A stretch of DNA of 64,000 nucleotides from Pyricularia pennisetigena (GCF_004337985.1 NW_021940922.1:310001-374000), one strand, 5' to 3'; positions 11,610 through 23,474 are shown, counted from the stretch's first letter. Notes: generated by a model from the sequence alone, not told the origin. Translations and numbers: made by a program.

Positions 11610-12576
11610 TTGTTGCGCAGGTTTCTCCCCGCCTATTTGGCGCGATTCGCGCTCGACGATCCGGGACTTGCGAGCCTTATACATTCGGCGGCAACCTCCG
11701 GCTCCAACGAAATCCTAGATCAGGTTCTGGGGCGGATCCAAAAATCTTCTGCATTGGGATTTGGCCTGCCATTATGGACCTTCGAAATGCTGTTTCTGGC
11801 TGTCAGGATTGAGATTGAAGCCCTACCACGACTTCTGCTCGACCTGGGCGCAGACCCCAGCATGAGCATCAAGACTCAGTACTTGCTAGGTCCCGTCGGG
11901 CTCGCAGTGGAACGCGGTACAGTCCATTTCATTAAACCGATCATCAAGAGAAACCAAGATGTTACTCCTCAAACGAGAGTAGAGGAGCTAGCTTGGTCAG
12001 CATCCTCGCATTATACGGCAGCAGAGAGGCGATTGAGCTTTTATATATCCTTAGATTCGGCTCCAAAACAGTTGATCCGGATAAAAAAACAGTTTTGGAG
12101 CTTGCCGCGTGCTGGGGGACCTATGAAACAATCGGTACGCTATTTCGCCTGGCCGAAATCAGGGAATATTTGCGCGCAGGCTCGCGTTACTCCCTGAACG
12201 AGACGGCCCAGCGCGGATACCCGAGGACAACCAAAGCGCTTCTCAGGCACGGGGTGGAGCCAAACGTGGCCGACACGACTGCTATGGGCGTGCTCTCAAG
12301 TGGGCGATCGTGTCTGCAAAGTGGCAAGTTTTGCAGCAACTGCTCAGACATGCCAGAATCGACGTCAACGATAACGGCTCGTACCTGGTTCCCAACTTGA
12401 TCATGGCCATCTACACAATTTCCCCAACTTCTCAGAAGGTTGTCCAAGGCCTTCTTGACCGCGGTGCAGATGTCAACGCTGGAAGGCCAGCCGATTGGTA
12501 TGTTGCAAATCTAATGGTTGCTTGCGAGTCGGCCGAGCCAGATAACCGCCGCCATTGTCAGGACCCTGAGGCTTGA
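11610..12576 (+). pseudogene. Ankyrin-repeat protein pseudogene, at least two frameshifts
   Basis: Ankyrin-like repeats run through three reading frames in succession. The first frame is at 11610-11990 (LLLDLGADPSMSI; GPVGLAVERGTVHFIKPIIKRN). The second is at about 11993-12290 (KTVLELAACWGTYETI; KALLRHGVEPNVAD). The third is at about 12270-12576 (GRALKWAIVSAKWQVLQQLL; VVQGLLDRGADVNAG). No GT-AG introns at the joins explain all shifts, so I read it as a broken gene. The 5' end is missing or unclear, since AT-rich DNA precedes it. Ankyrin proteins of this kind are often expanded, fast-evolving fungal genes. An unusual exon structure is the alternative. Confidence 0.65.
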
Positions 12577-13350
12577 ACCTCCAAACCGTAATGCTTTCTC
12601 GCCAAGTCGGTCTCAGGCACATCACAACATCAAAAAGTCAGTGTGCTTACTGCTAAGCCCCAGCAGGTGGCTATTGCCAAGTTCACCACTAGAGCATGTC
12701 ATGTTTACCTACAGTTCCTCGCCCCTGCTATATTCCTACGCTAGGCCAAATATGTAATTTAAAATGTCTGTTTTGGCTCGTCATACAGGTTTGGGGACGG
12801 CTATTAGCTACAATGCCGAGGAAGCTGAGCGAAAGCTCATTTTAAACTAGACAAGGAATGTTATCATACACTAAGCGTTGCTCACTATGACCTTGCTATG
12901 GAATGACAGTTATCCGAAGGCTTCGATGCTCTTCGTCTAAGCTAAGGTTCTGTAACAATTCCTTCACCAAGCCAACAATACTGTGCCATAGCTATATCCA
13001 TGGGTGGGCTATGAAGTTTTGCAAATCCTATAACAGCAAATTTCTGGGTTGCATATCTCTAAAGGCTTAAAACTATGCCTAAAAGTGGTTATGCGTTTGT
13101 AAATTTCAAGTAAGCAAGTCGTACATATCCAGTTCCAAATTTTATCACTAATAAGAAGTGTGTAATCTAGCCCTGGCCTGGAGGTCGGAAGCCTTTCTTC
13201 CCATTGTTCCGACAAAACCTCAAGATTCCACGGGAACCGCGCGTCAAGCAAACCACAGCTGTCGATGCCTGATCAGACCTGTTAGCAGAACGGCGAAGTT
13301 GTGTTTGAGCATGGAACCAGCAGTTTGAAGCATGGCCCTGCTGCTGAATT
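12577..13350. other. Intergenic region
   Basis: No coding sequence I can support. It lies between the ankyrin pseudogene and the 3' end of the cyanovirin-like gene. The part nearest 13350 is probably the 3' UTR of that gene. Confidence 0.5.
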
Positions 13351-13634
13351 TTAGCAAACAAGCTTGCCATTGTCGTTGCCGATACACTGGTCTGTTTACC
13401 GGTGAACGAATAATATTAGAAGAAATTCCAATCGTAGGAGACTCTGCGACTAGAAACTTACTCAAATCCACCTGTTGTTGCGGCGACAATGCCCCCGAAT
13501 TCTTTGGGCAAGTGCAAGTCATGATACCCACACCGTTGGGGTTATTTCCGCATGAGCATCCTGATATACTAGTTTGAAAAATCAAAATATAAATGTTAGA
13601 AAATTATTTTTCGTTTGGGTTATAATTGTTCCTT

Positions 13635-13666
<32 letters not shown>

Positions 13667-13911
13667 GTTACACCGGCTTACCCTCCTGGGCCGCATGCGA
13701 TAATGCCATCAATGGCATGAAAGCAATTGGTGATATCGAGACTGGTTGTGGATCCATCGAATTCGCCATCTGCTCTTTGACATTCCGTTGTGATGGTGAA
13801 CCCCACCTGACTGTAAGTGCCTGCGACCATGCGACAGGTTGATGTAAAGCCTTTCGCGGCTTGCACGCCAGCAGCGGCCAGCGAAAAGGCGCTGATAGTG
13901 GAAAACTGCAT
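13351..13911 (-). CDS. Secreted cyanovirin-N-like (CVNH) protein
   Basis: Three exons on the minus strand, 13911-13682, 13568-13462 and 13391-13351, encode 125 residues. The introns use GTAAGC...CTAG (113 bp, holding a T/A homopolymer of about 33 bp) and GTAAGT...ACAG (70 bp). A signal peptide is present (MQFSTISAFSLAAAGVQA). The mature protein shows the two-fold internal repeat of the CVNH fold. Half one has FTSTCRM... and TTSLDITNCFHAIDG. Half two has ISGCSCG... and QQQVDLNQCIGNDNGKLVC. The last 14 residues appear only after the second splice, which strongly supports the model. The ten cysteines suggest a disulphide-rich extracellular protein. CVNH proteins are typically mannose-binding lectins in fungi; the ligand here is not known. 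Confidence 0.82.
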
Positions 13912-15200
13912 GGCGAACCTTTTTTGAGGGTTTAAAGATGAATAGTTTGTACAAATTATCTTGAATATGCTGGTCCAGGTTTTGAAATTTAAATGGTTAG
14001 ATTGACGAGAGGAAATGGGTTGCAAAAAGAGCTCATCCTTATGATAAAGACGGACAGTTACTTTATATTGTAGACCGCTGCCTATGAGCCGATTCAAAAC
14101 ATTGCACACCCAATTTCAAACACAAAGGTTCTATTTAGAGGTTGAAGCTTTCCCGATTAGGCCTTGGAGAATGAAAAATACAACATTAGGCGGGTCTATC
14201 AAACTTTCGTTTCATGCTATTTATAGGGAAGTTTCTTCAGAAATTGGCCATATAACCACACACAACAAGCTTATAGGTTTAGCTTTAATCCCCATGGCAA
14301 ATTCGACTCGCTCTAACCCTGTCCCAGGAGCTGACTTAAGGAATTGGTAAGTCAGTTTTAGTTTTGCATAGTATATGTTTTAGACATTATCCAAACGTTG
14401 CAAACTAATTTTGGATTTGGTGTTTGCAAATGCCCAGCAAGCGAACCTCCGACATTCCTTCCGTTTGCTACAGTGAGTTAACAGCAGCGTCAAACCTTCA
14501 CTGAATAGCTTTTATAAGTAAAATGGTGGAGATAATAGAATAATAGCTTCGAGAATCCCCCGAATAATCTCAGCTGACGCTCTGTTCTACCTTAAAATAG
14601 CTTCCTAGGTTGACTGATAAGAATAGAGATTGGCAAAGCGTGAATTTTATTAGCGCACAGAGTGCTTCCTTCAACGAGGCGCTCCGCCTCTTCCATTTTG
14701 TTTGAATAATTAGTGAGTACCTCCTCGACTTTTCCAGATGTACTCGTCCTGATAAGCTGCGCGCGGTTGCTCTCATTTTTCATCCTTCCTCCCCAAAAGA
14801 CTGCGCTACTGCGGCATTTTGTTCCCATTGTTTCCCCTCGGAGATTAACGACTTGAATCCGCTTCCACCGTCCTCATCACCTTGCCATAATGGTTTGCAG
14901 CAGGGTGTCGGCCACGGCGCTCAGAGTTCTTCCAACGGTACAAGCGAACATTACGAGTTCTAGCTTAAAAAAGAAAATAAGAAGCTCCTGAGCAGGGTCA
15001 TTAACAACTAGGCCGCTTATATAAATGGAAATAGGGCAGGTCACCTGGTAAACGGCCGGAATGCAGTGGCCTGGATTCGTCGCCTATAACAGCAAAGAGT
15101 CCGGAACGCGAGGCTGGACGGGTATAATCGAACATATATCGGCTACAGGGGTCGCTATCCCTCCCCTAGCTATATTTAAAAGGAAAACCTTGGTTTCAAG
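13912..15200. other. Transition from genic to AT-rich repeat DNA
   Basis: No supported gene. Small open frames on both strands (for example 14084-14350) have no recognisable product. Base composition becomes more AT-rich toward 15 kb, where the transposon nest begins. Confidence 0.5.
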
Positions 15201-15690
15201 TAGTATCAGTGCTTAGACTAGACCCCCCTGCTTCGCAATGGGGATCGAACGCTCCATATACCTTTCAGCCTCATGGCTTTTCGACCAATTGCATTGGCCG
15301 AAAAGATTGCGATCGTTCTAGTCTGAGGACAATTTGTCGATTTTCGCCGCTTATGGCGGGTATCCGCACTGTATTCGCACCGTAAGAGCAAAAAAATAAC
15401 AGTATAACTACTGTAAAAAATAACATATTGGAATAAAAAATAAATAAAAATCGTAAAAATAACAACTGATCTGCGTTAAAATATTTGAGTTTTTTAGACT
15501 TTTCGGACGCAGAAACCCATGTTATAGCTGTTTTGATTATGTTAATATTTAGATATTAAGTTTATATTTTTTAATTTTTTGTATATGTTATTATATTGAA
15601 TTTATTATTTTAGAATAATAGTGTTTGATATAAAGATAGTAGTATGTTATAAAATAATTATTCTTATTAGCGTAACGGTGCAAATTGCAT
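15201..15690 (+). mobile_element. 5' part of a MULE-like element, RIP-altered
   Basis: Starts with TAGTATCAGTGCTTAGACTAG, a two-transition variant of the canonical TAGTCTCAGTGCTCAGACTAG end. It follows the element at 17184-19092 through the subterminal cgcc-t-atggcggg block and the AT-rich interior. Similarity fades at about 15690-15720, where Copia remnant E takes over. The 3' half is missing. Confidence 0.75.
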
Positions 15691-17170
15691 GCAATTATGG
15701 ATGAAAATTTATTAAACAGGGTTAGATTTATACGTTCTGTTAACCCATTTGGCTATTTTGTATATGCAGGTGTAAAACGATATATAATACCGTTATTTTG
15801 TAACGTAATTTTAAAATTGTTACTTATATATTCGCCTCCATTATCGGTAAAAAAACTCTTCTATTGTTCTTTTACCATCTATATTAGCGGTATTATTATC
15901 GATCTGTTTTTTTATAAATATAAAATGCCTTTCAGGCATCAGCCTTTAGTTTTAGCAATCCAACACGTAAATAACGTGAGTTTTTATCCAAAAAGGTTAT
16001 ATAATATCTATAATAATTATACGTGGGTGGATTTATGGGTTCACCTAAATCGGAATGGATTCTGTCTAATATGTTATTATTGATAATATTTGCAAAAGTC
16101 CCGTTTATTTTCCGATTGGATTTTGCAGCTAAGCATATCTCACACGTATATTTATTTTACTTATATATATCGTTCTCGGGTATCTTTATTTTACTCATGT
16201 TCATTAACTGCAGTGAGGGTGTTAGCCCTATATGCACATATTTAACCTGCATTTCAAATATTACATTGGAGACAATATTGTTTTTTTCCGTATGCAATAT
16301 GTAATTATTTTCCACAGTTTGGCAGGTACAATATATAGCCCATTATTTTGATAACCTTCTGTTATTTTATGTTTATTTTCTTTATTCATCACTATTACTT
16401 TATTGTTTATAAAGGTTGATAATATAGTTATTTAGTTGTGCAACAGATAATATATTCAACCCAAATTCTGGTACATGGTACACGTTATTTATAGTTTCTC
16501 TTATACCTGTATCGTTAAACTTTATCTTTATAGTTCCCATTTTATTCATATTTAAATGGGAGGCATTACCCTATTGAACACTAGTATTTATATCTTGAAC
16601 GTCTGTTAAATACTATATATCGCCACAAGTATGGATTGTTGCTCTACTGTCTGTAATAAAATTGGAGGACTTCATGATAAAATGCAATACAATATGTGGA
16701 TTAAAGTCAGAATATATTCAATTAGGTAAAGAAAACGTTGTACAACAGTATTTTAAATCAAGTCCATTTCCACGTCGCCCTAAAATTAATTTATTAACTT
16801 TATATCCGTTATTAAGGTAACTACAATTATAGTCATAAATATAATTACGAATATAGTCATGAATATAATTATAAATAGGTAAACAATATACCGAATTATT
16901 AGCCTCCTTAATGGCTCAAATTTCTTCCAACGATACGGTTTTCGATCGACTGTTATTATTTCTCCAAGGTGGAGATTTATTAATAATATTAACGAAGTCG
17001 ACCTGTTTTTTTATAGCGGTCTCCCTTTTTATTATTTATTAGCTTCCAGCCACTGGTAACCTTTTCATGGTGTAAAAGTCTGCAATTGGAAACAGCATGG
17101 CCGTTTAATTTACAGTGTATACACCGTGAAGGTTTGTTTTTATTTTCCCAATTAGATTTATTAACCCTTT
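15691..17170 (-). mobile_element. Decayed Ty1/Copia remnant E (gag zinc knuckle, protease, integrase)
   Basis: Reading the minus strand from 17170 downward gives, through stop codons, a CCHC zinc knuckle at 17080-17130 (CIHCKLNGHAVSNC), a Copia protease-region pattern (VPEFGLNILSVAQL) near 16430, and integrase core patterns. The latter are TDNGGEYISNN near 15800-15850 and NGLTER near 15735. The order gag-protease-integrase is that of Ty1/Copia elements. Reverse transcriptase and both LTRs are absent. It differs in sequence from elements A and B, so it belongs to a separate family. Gypsy D abuts it at 17171. Confidence 0.75.
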
Positions 17171-17183
17171 TGTTGGAATAGAG

Positions 17184-19092
17184 TAGTCTCAGTGCTCAGA
17201 CTAGACCCCCCTGCTTCGCAGTGGGGACCGATCGCTCCATGTACCTTTCAGCCACATGGCTTTTCGACCAATTACATTGGCCGAAAAAATCGCGCTCGTT
17301 CTAGTTTGAGGACATCTTGTCGCATTTCGCCGTTCATGGCGGTACCACCAACGATAATTTGTCGCATTTCGCCGTTTATAGCGGTACCACCAACGATAAT
17401 CTGTCGCATTTCGCCGTTTATAATAGTATTTCTAATAATATATTTAATATTACGATATCGTTTATGATTATTTTATTAATATAAGGATAATTTGTGGTAT
17501 TCTGCCGCTTGTAGCTGGTAAATGCAATATATTCGAATTATAATGGTAAAAGAAAATAGTGTACCCATAATATGCAATTAAATATTCGTATAAAAAAATA
17601 AATAAAAATTATAAAAATATATAGTAATTTGCGTTAAGTTTATTGGAGTTTGCTGAGTATTTGAATGCCGGCCGCGTTTTTATAGCTACTGTATTTGGAA
17701 AGATATTAAAATATTAAATAAAATCTGTAATTTTTTATTATATTTAAATTTTGTTTTAAATAATGGTATGCAATAATTATTTTAATCTAGTTTACAGCTT
17801 TTATATCTTAGTAGACCTAATACTGCAAAGTGCATGCAATTATCGATTGAAACAAAAGTTTTATTAATATTTTTATATAAATTAACAATTTGTTAAAAAA
17901 TTAAATAATTTACGCAAATATTGGTAAAATGAAAATATTTTCACTTCATATATTCTTTAATCAATTTGCTAGTAGATTCTATATAAGTTCTTTTTTTATA
18001 AATTTTATTGAATTAAATAAAGCAAAAAATACAAAAAAAACGCAAATTTAGCATTTTTTTATATAAAAACATAAGAAGGGCCGGTATTGCAAGTCGGGTT
18101 TTACGTTAACGTTTATTTATATATATAATCCACTTTCTCAAATTTTGGTTTTATTAATGTTCAAATTGGTAAAAATGTAAAAGCATTTCGATGGTAAAAT
18201 ATATATAAAATTGGATATACCTTACCTATCCGCATATTTAAGGGCTTATATAACTAGGTATACGTACAAAAATGTAATATTATATTAAATATATATATGC
18301 CACCCCCCACGTGCAAAAACCACAAAATTCTGCTGCAAAACAAAAATAATATAAAATTAATTAAATAAAGCAAAAAGATTTATAAAATACACATTTGCCG
18401 TTTGTTTTTATTAAACAGTTTTCAAAGCCGATATTGTAAATACGATTGGACTTGGACGTTTGTCTATATACGTAATCGAATTTCTGAAGTTTTGGTTTCA
18501 TTATCGTTAAAACTGGTAAAAATATAAACGAGTTTCAATTGTAAATTATATATAAAAAAATATATACTTTGCCTATCCGCTTATTTAATTGCTTATATAA
18601 TCCGATATAAGCACCAAAATTTCTCATAACGATATATACATATATACGACCCTCCACGTGCAAAAAGTATAAAATTTGGTCAAAAATTAAAAATAATATT
18701 AAAAAAAATCGAAAATCGAAAAAAAAATCGAAAAAACAGTACCGCTATAAACGGATTAAGGGCGGGCTATATCCAACTTTTAATTGGCGTACCGGGTGCA
18801 AAAAGTTTTGGATTTATAAAAAAGGCCTAACAATTCCCATTTTTAACGATGTTTTCTTTTTTCGATATTTTGCGTAATTGTGGAATAATAAGGGAGTGTC
18901 GGTCGCAAAAAGGCCAAAAATACCGTTATAAACGGCGAAAATCGACAAATTGTCCTCAAACCTGAACCAAAGCGTTTTTTGGATGGACCCACAAATACAT
19001 TGCAAAGCCGCAAACGAGTTACGAAGTGGAGCGAAACGAACGAAGTGGATTAATTGTGGAGCTCTGGGCTTCAGGGATGAGCCTTGAGACTA
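17184..19092 (+). mobile_element. Full-length MULE-like non-autonomous element, 1909 bp
   Basis: Ends are TAGTCTCAGTGCTCA... and ...GGGATGAGCCCTGAGACTA-type (here CCTTGAGACTA), giving a short terminal inverted repeat TAGTCTCAGNGCTCA. It is flanked by a perfect 9-bp duplication, GGAATAGAG, at 17175-17183 and 19093-19101. The related LTR at 51097 has a single GGAATAGAG at the same place and so acts as an empty site. Nine-bp duplications are characteristic of Mutator-like elements. The interior is AT-rich with no transposase. Subterminal motifs containing cgccgtttat(a/g)gcgg lie near both ends in opposite orientation. Family assignment rests on TSD length and ends only. Confidence 0.82.
17317..17425 (+). 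repeat. 42-bp tandem repeats inside the MULE-like element
   Basis: Two complete units (17317-17358 and 17359-17400) and a partial third share ttgtcgcatttcgccgtt. The same array is present in the copy at 51441-53346. Such subterminal arrays are commonly transposase-binding sites; that role is inferred. Confidence 0.85.
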
Positions 19093-19101
19093 GGAATAGA
19101 G

Positions 19102-19319
19102 GGAATCGCGGTCAAATTAACAATGGAGCGATGAATCACGCGCAATACCGCACAGGCCAGTTTCACGTGACTCACCCGCCAGATAGCGAAATATAAGACG
19201 GAAGGACGTTTAGAAACTCACCTTTCAACAGTTTTATTGAAAAAACAATCAATATATATCTTTATACTCGTATAACAACGTTCTATTAATCGATCGACAT
19301 TACGAAAAACCTATTAACA
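19102..19319 (+). repeat. Remainder of the 5' LTR of Gypsy element D
   Basis: Aligns by eye with the LTR at 51097-51317: gagcgatgaatcacg, acgtgactcacccgcc, ataagacggaaggacgtt, tatctttatactcgtat, cgatcgacattacgaaaa. It ends CTATTAACA against CTATCAACA there. Differences are mostly transitions. The first 13 bases of this LTR are at 17171-17183. Confidence 0.8.
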
Positions 19320-19699
19320 TTGATAAATATTATTTAGGTTATATAAAAAAGTAAAATAAAAGGATTAAACGTTAACACCGTTATTTAGAAATACTTAGGA
19401 CTAACAGGATATCCTACGGTTAATAAAAAAAAGCCGTCCTTACCAGTTAAGACTTTTACATTAAACGGGCAACGTTTTTACAAAACGTTATGTAAAAAAA
19501 GGAGATAATAACCGTTATTTTACGAATGTTAAAAGGTTTTTGGATTGTATTATTTAGGCAAATTACCCTATAAGTTAAAAAGTAATAATAAAAACGTGTA
19601 TTATTGGACAAAATACGACAAAATAAACGTAAAAACCGGTTTCCAGGTTAACGACAAACGCTATAATAGGGTACGAACTCTCCTCGACAATATATTGTC

Positions 19700-21639
19700 G
19701 AAACTTTAATTATTTTTATTAATAAAGGAACGAATCAAGGCGGAACTCCTGTACGAACCTTCCCACGAATTCCCGGAAAACCCAGAAAAAATATTAATCA
19801 TTCGACGAAAAATATGGATTTTCAAAGTATTTAGCCGATTTAGGGAGGACGAACGCGGAAAAACATTATTAACCTCGTATTAAGAAGATTTCGAAAAATG
19901 GATTGGAGACCATTTTATAATTTGCAATCCTTTAATCCAAAAAGTTTTAAAAACAAATTTAGAATTTTATGGAATTATTTTACCAGGTAAAAAAATGAAA
20001 AAAAAACAGTCAAGGATTTACCGAACCGGTAAATTGGAATTACAAAATATTTATATAGGTAGTCCTATTACCCGGTGGCCAAAGTTTCCAAACGACGGAG
20101 TTAAAAACCGAAAATGTGGAAAACGTTATTTTAAAGGAAAAGTAAAAGGAGGAAAATGACCGGTTTGCAAAGGAGGGGGTAACCAAAACTACCCTTTCCG
20201 CGAATTAAAAAGTTAAAGGTTTTATTAAATTCCCAAAAGGATAGACTTTTGGCGAAAATAAAGTTACAACGACATATAAAACGGAGTGTTAAGGTAGTAG
20301 TGCGTTATGATAAATAATAGGGGATATAATAGAATAATAAAAAGAAATGCTAAATATTTACGAATATATCCTATTGTTGCAAATCCTGAACGAATTCATC
20401 GAATTATACCAAGTAAAAGCGTTTAATAGCGCGTGGAATAGGGGAAGAACCCATTTAGGAGAATTATACGACATCTTGGACGATAAATTTGAAGGTTTTA
20501 TCAATATTTGCAGTATATTACAAATCCCGTTAGCCTAAATACATATATTATTCCCATTAATTTTAGTAAAAAGCGCAAAAGCGCATTTTTTAAAATATAT
20601 AAATAGGCGAATAACGTTCAAGGAAGTGTATACGGAGTTTGAAAAACGGTTTAAAACACCGTTTTTACGCTGAATATACTATAAAGATTGGAGCTTTATC
20701 AGTTTTAAAAACGTTAAAACGGAACCCGATTACGAAGGAAAACGAAATTTAGAAATTATGCAAATTATGTTGAAAAATTGCAAATTTGCCAAAAAGCATT
20801 AAAGCCTAAATACGCGGATAAAAAAGATTTTATTGCAACGACCCTAAAGGTAATTGAAAACGTGAAAAAGCTTTAAACCGTTATTACCAACCCTGCGACC
20901 ATTTTCCCGGTATTATCGAACCAAATATCAATTGTTTTTGAATTGGAAAAGCGATATGCGCTATATAGCACGTTTTTCGTTAACCGGAAATATAAAAAAG
21001 GAAAAAGGCCGCAAAAAGCGAAATAATAACCGTTACCCGCGCCGAGGAAACAATAAACGGCCTAACCAATTTTTTAAAAATTAGAAATCTTATTTGTGCG
21101 GTAAACCGGGGTGTAAATTTTCGAATTATATAAAAAAAAATAACGGTGGCGAAAACAGAAAAGGCGAAATAGAAATACCGAACAAGAAATTAACGCGGAA
21201 ACAAATAATATTTTACTAACGGTAAAAACGACGGAAATAAAAAATATAAAAAAAAGTTCGAACGACGAATTTAGTAGCGAAAAAGCAAATATAAACGATT
21301 CGGACGGATATACGTTAATTTATTCTATAAATTGTAAACCAACAGTATTCCTAACAAACGAAATATTCCACCATAAATCAAATTAAGGCCAAATAGCGTT
21401 TTAGGGAAACGAAAAACCATCAAAGGGGTTCCCGCACTAAATTTTAAATTAATAGGATTTAAATGACGTTTGGCATGGAATTATACCGGTATAAGCGCTG
21501 CAGCCATATTAGCGGCCGGTATTAGCCAGATAGAAGTATTGCAACGCAGAAAACCGGAAATCTAAATGAATAAATCGAATCCGAATAAAGCTAAAGTGCG
21601 TTTTAAAATTGGCGAAAAGATTACCGTTAGAGGAAAAAT
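19700..21639 (+). pseudogene. gag and protease region of Gypsy D, inactivated
   Basis: Coding resemblance survives only as fragments: an N-terminal gag-like area, a zinc-knuckle-like segment near 21100, and an aspartic-protease-like region after 21430. Many in-frame stops are TAA/TAG, as expected from C-to-T/G-to-A decay. No full ORF remains, so the element is inactive. Confidence 0.6.
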
Positions 21640-22193
21640 TGTTAATTATATGCGTTATTGAGCATGTAATGGGTCCATTTTTGTTTGTATATAAACCACA
21701 ATAGACAGGGCCGAAATGAGGCTGCTAAGGTTATTAGATTTTCTGTTATATTTTGTGTGTTGCAGGAGTTGCGATTTAAAGTCAGCGAATGGGGTTTCAC
21801 CCTATACCGGGTTTAATACCCACCCTGCACTTACAAATCAGCTACTTTATACCGGGTTAAAATTTTCACCAAATTAGCAAATTAGTGCGAGCCCAGAAAT
21901 GGTTTGTATGGAAATGAGGGTGTTTTTTTAACAACGCATATAAAATAATTTTTCGGAAAATCGTGTGCGGCACCGGAATTTTTTGCGGGGTGCGGACCCC
22001 CATTTCGATGTCGGAGAGTATGTAAGGGAGATAAAGCAAAATCTCCCCCACCAATGAATTAAATCTATTAATCCCAAAATTAGTGAATTAAATGCATACG
22101 AACCCTGTAATTACAGGTTTTTACAACGCAATTAGCACCACGCCGCATTTAGGTTAATATTTAACCCCCTGTTAATAGCCTATATTGTTAACA
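21640..22193 (+). repeat. 5' LTR of Copia element A
   Basis: 554 bp, starting TGTTAATTATATGCG and ending TATATTGTTAACA (TG...CA ends). It matches the inverted LTRs at 23475-24028 and 30613-31173 and the direct one at 37843-38401. A tRNA-type primer-binding site follows directly. Confidence 0.88.
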
Positions 22194-22205
22194 GGTTATA
22201 AACCC
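22194..22205 (+). promoter_or_regulatory. Primer-binding site of element A (half-tRNA-iMet type)
   Basis: GGTTATAAACCC immediately after the LTR. It resembles the complement of the anticodon stem-loop of initiator tRNA-Met, the priming mode known for Drosophila copia and yeast Ty5. The two departures are G-to-A type. Confidence 0.6.
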
Positions 22206-22968
22206 GGAGAGGTTTTAGTTTGTGCATTAAAGTGCATTTTGTATCGCTGGAAAGCCTGCAATTTAGGTTTTATTTTGGTTATTGTCGCATTTTTACAGTA
22301 CGTATATTGACGAAAATATTGCTGTTTTTTATGCAAAATTGTTGTTTTTAGGCGCTAATTTAGCACCTAACCCCCCTGTATTTACAGTGGGGAACGCTAA
22401 AAATTAGCGTTCGGTTTAGGCCCTTTCAGGTATTGCAGCGATCGCTTGTATTGCAAATCCAAAATTTTTGGTGTGGTTTTTGTGGATCGTGCACGCCATT
22501 GTAATTGGTTTAAATTTTTGATAGGGTTTACGTTAGCGAATTAGGGCCAAAAACCCCTGTAATCGTTCGCTAATAACCCATTAAATCCTAATGCGTTTAA
22601 TAGGGTTTACAATAGCCTATAAACCCATTAGCGGAATTACGTTAATGGTTAATTTACCCTGCACGATACCCTGCAATGTACCCTGCACCCATTTAACGAA
22701 TTGAATTCGTTACGTGCACCTGGATTGGTACAAATACCAGGGCACCATTAATTGGGGATTTTAGGGATTCCAACCCTGTATTTTAATGGATTTTAACCAT
22801 TAAAAATAGCAATAAACCCTGTAATTGGCAATTACAGGCCTATACCCGTTAAGAGGCAAACGGTATAACAGATCACAAATAAAATAGGGTATTTACCCTT
22901 AGGTAATTAGGTTAATTAATTATAGCTATAAATTAGCGAATTGCATTTATAATTTAGGTTACCTTACA

Positions 22969-23474
22969 ATGGAAAATAGCCCTATATCGGGCTTTCCAGG
23001 CCCAATTCCAACAAATGGGGGTTTTAAACCCAGCCCAAACGAAGTTTTAACCGCTAAATTACAGGCCCAAAACCTGCAATTAAAAGCGTTAATTACTTAA
23101 ATGGATTAATTTTAAAGGGTAATAGAAGAATTAATTGCCCTGTTAACCCTGAAAAGCGGTGATTCCACTAATTTTAATTGTAATTCGGAAAGCGAACCCG
23201 CTACCGCACCCCCTAATCCACCTAGTAACTTAATTTTAGGTAACGGGATAGGTAAAAACCTATCGAAACGGGTATTTTCCTTCCCCAAAAATTATAAATT
23301 AATAGGGGTTAACAATTACGATCTGTGGAAACAGGCGTTAATAGTACAATTTAGGGTTATAAAAGAAGCGGAATTTATTTCCAACCCTGAAATTGGCTAT
23401 ACCCCACCGGAATACGAGCAGTTAATCTTATTATTGCTTATAAAAGACAATTTAACCAAGGAACCTTTAGAATC
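22969..23474 (+). pseudogene. gag 5' portion of Copia element A, cut by element B
   Basis: Starts MENSPISGFPGPIPTN and includes the Copia gag pattern NYDLWKQALIVQFR and a block ending LTKEPLESI. Stops occur early in the frame, around 23100-23110. It is parallel to the gag of B (start at 29812) but oppositely oriented. Coding ends at the GAATC target duplication where B inserted. The sequence after B does not continue this gag. Confidence 0.8.

Larger units (their letters stand above)
17171..21639 (+). mobile_element. Gypsy-type LTR retrotransposon D, 5' portion (LTR, gag, protease)
   Basis: Begins with TGTTGGAATAGAG, the start of an LTR of about 230 bp that is interrupted by a MULE-like element (17184-19092) and resumes at 19102-19319, ending ...TTAACA. 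Downstream lies a heavily stop-ridden gag with a zinc-knuckle-like segment at about 21087-21135 (LCGKPGCKFSNYIKK). An aspartic-protease-like region follows at about 21430-21630. The element stops at 21639, where Copia A begins; its polymerase and 3' LTR are not found to the right of A. A related LTR occurs at 51097-51317. Confidence 0.7.
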
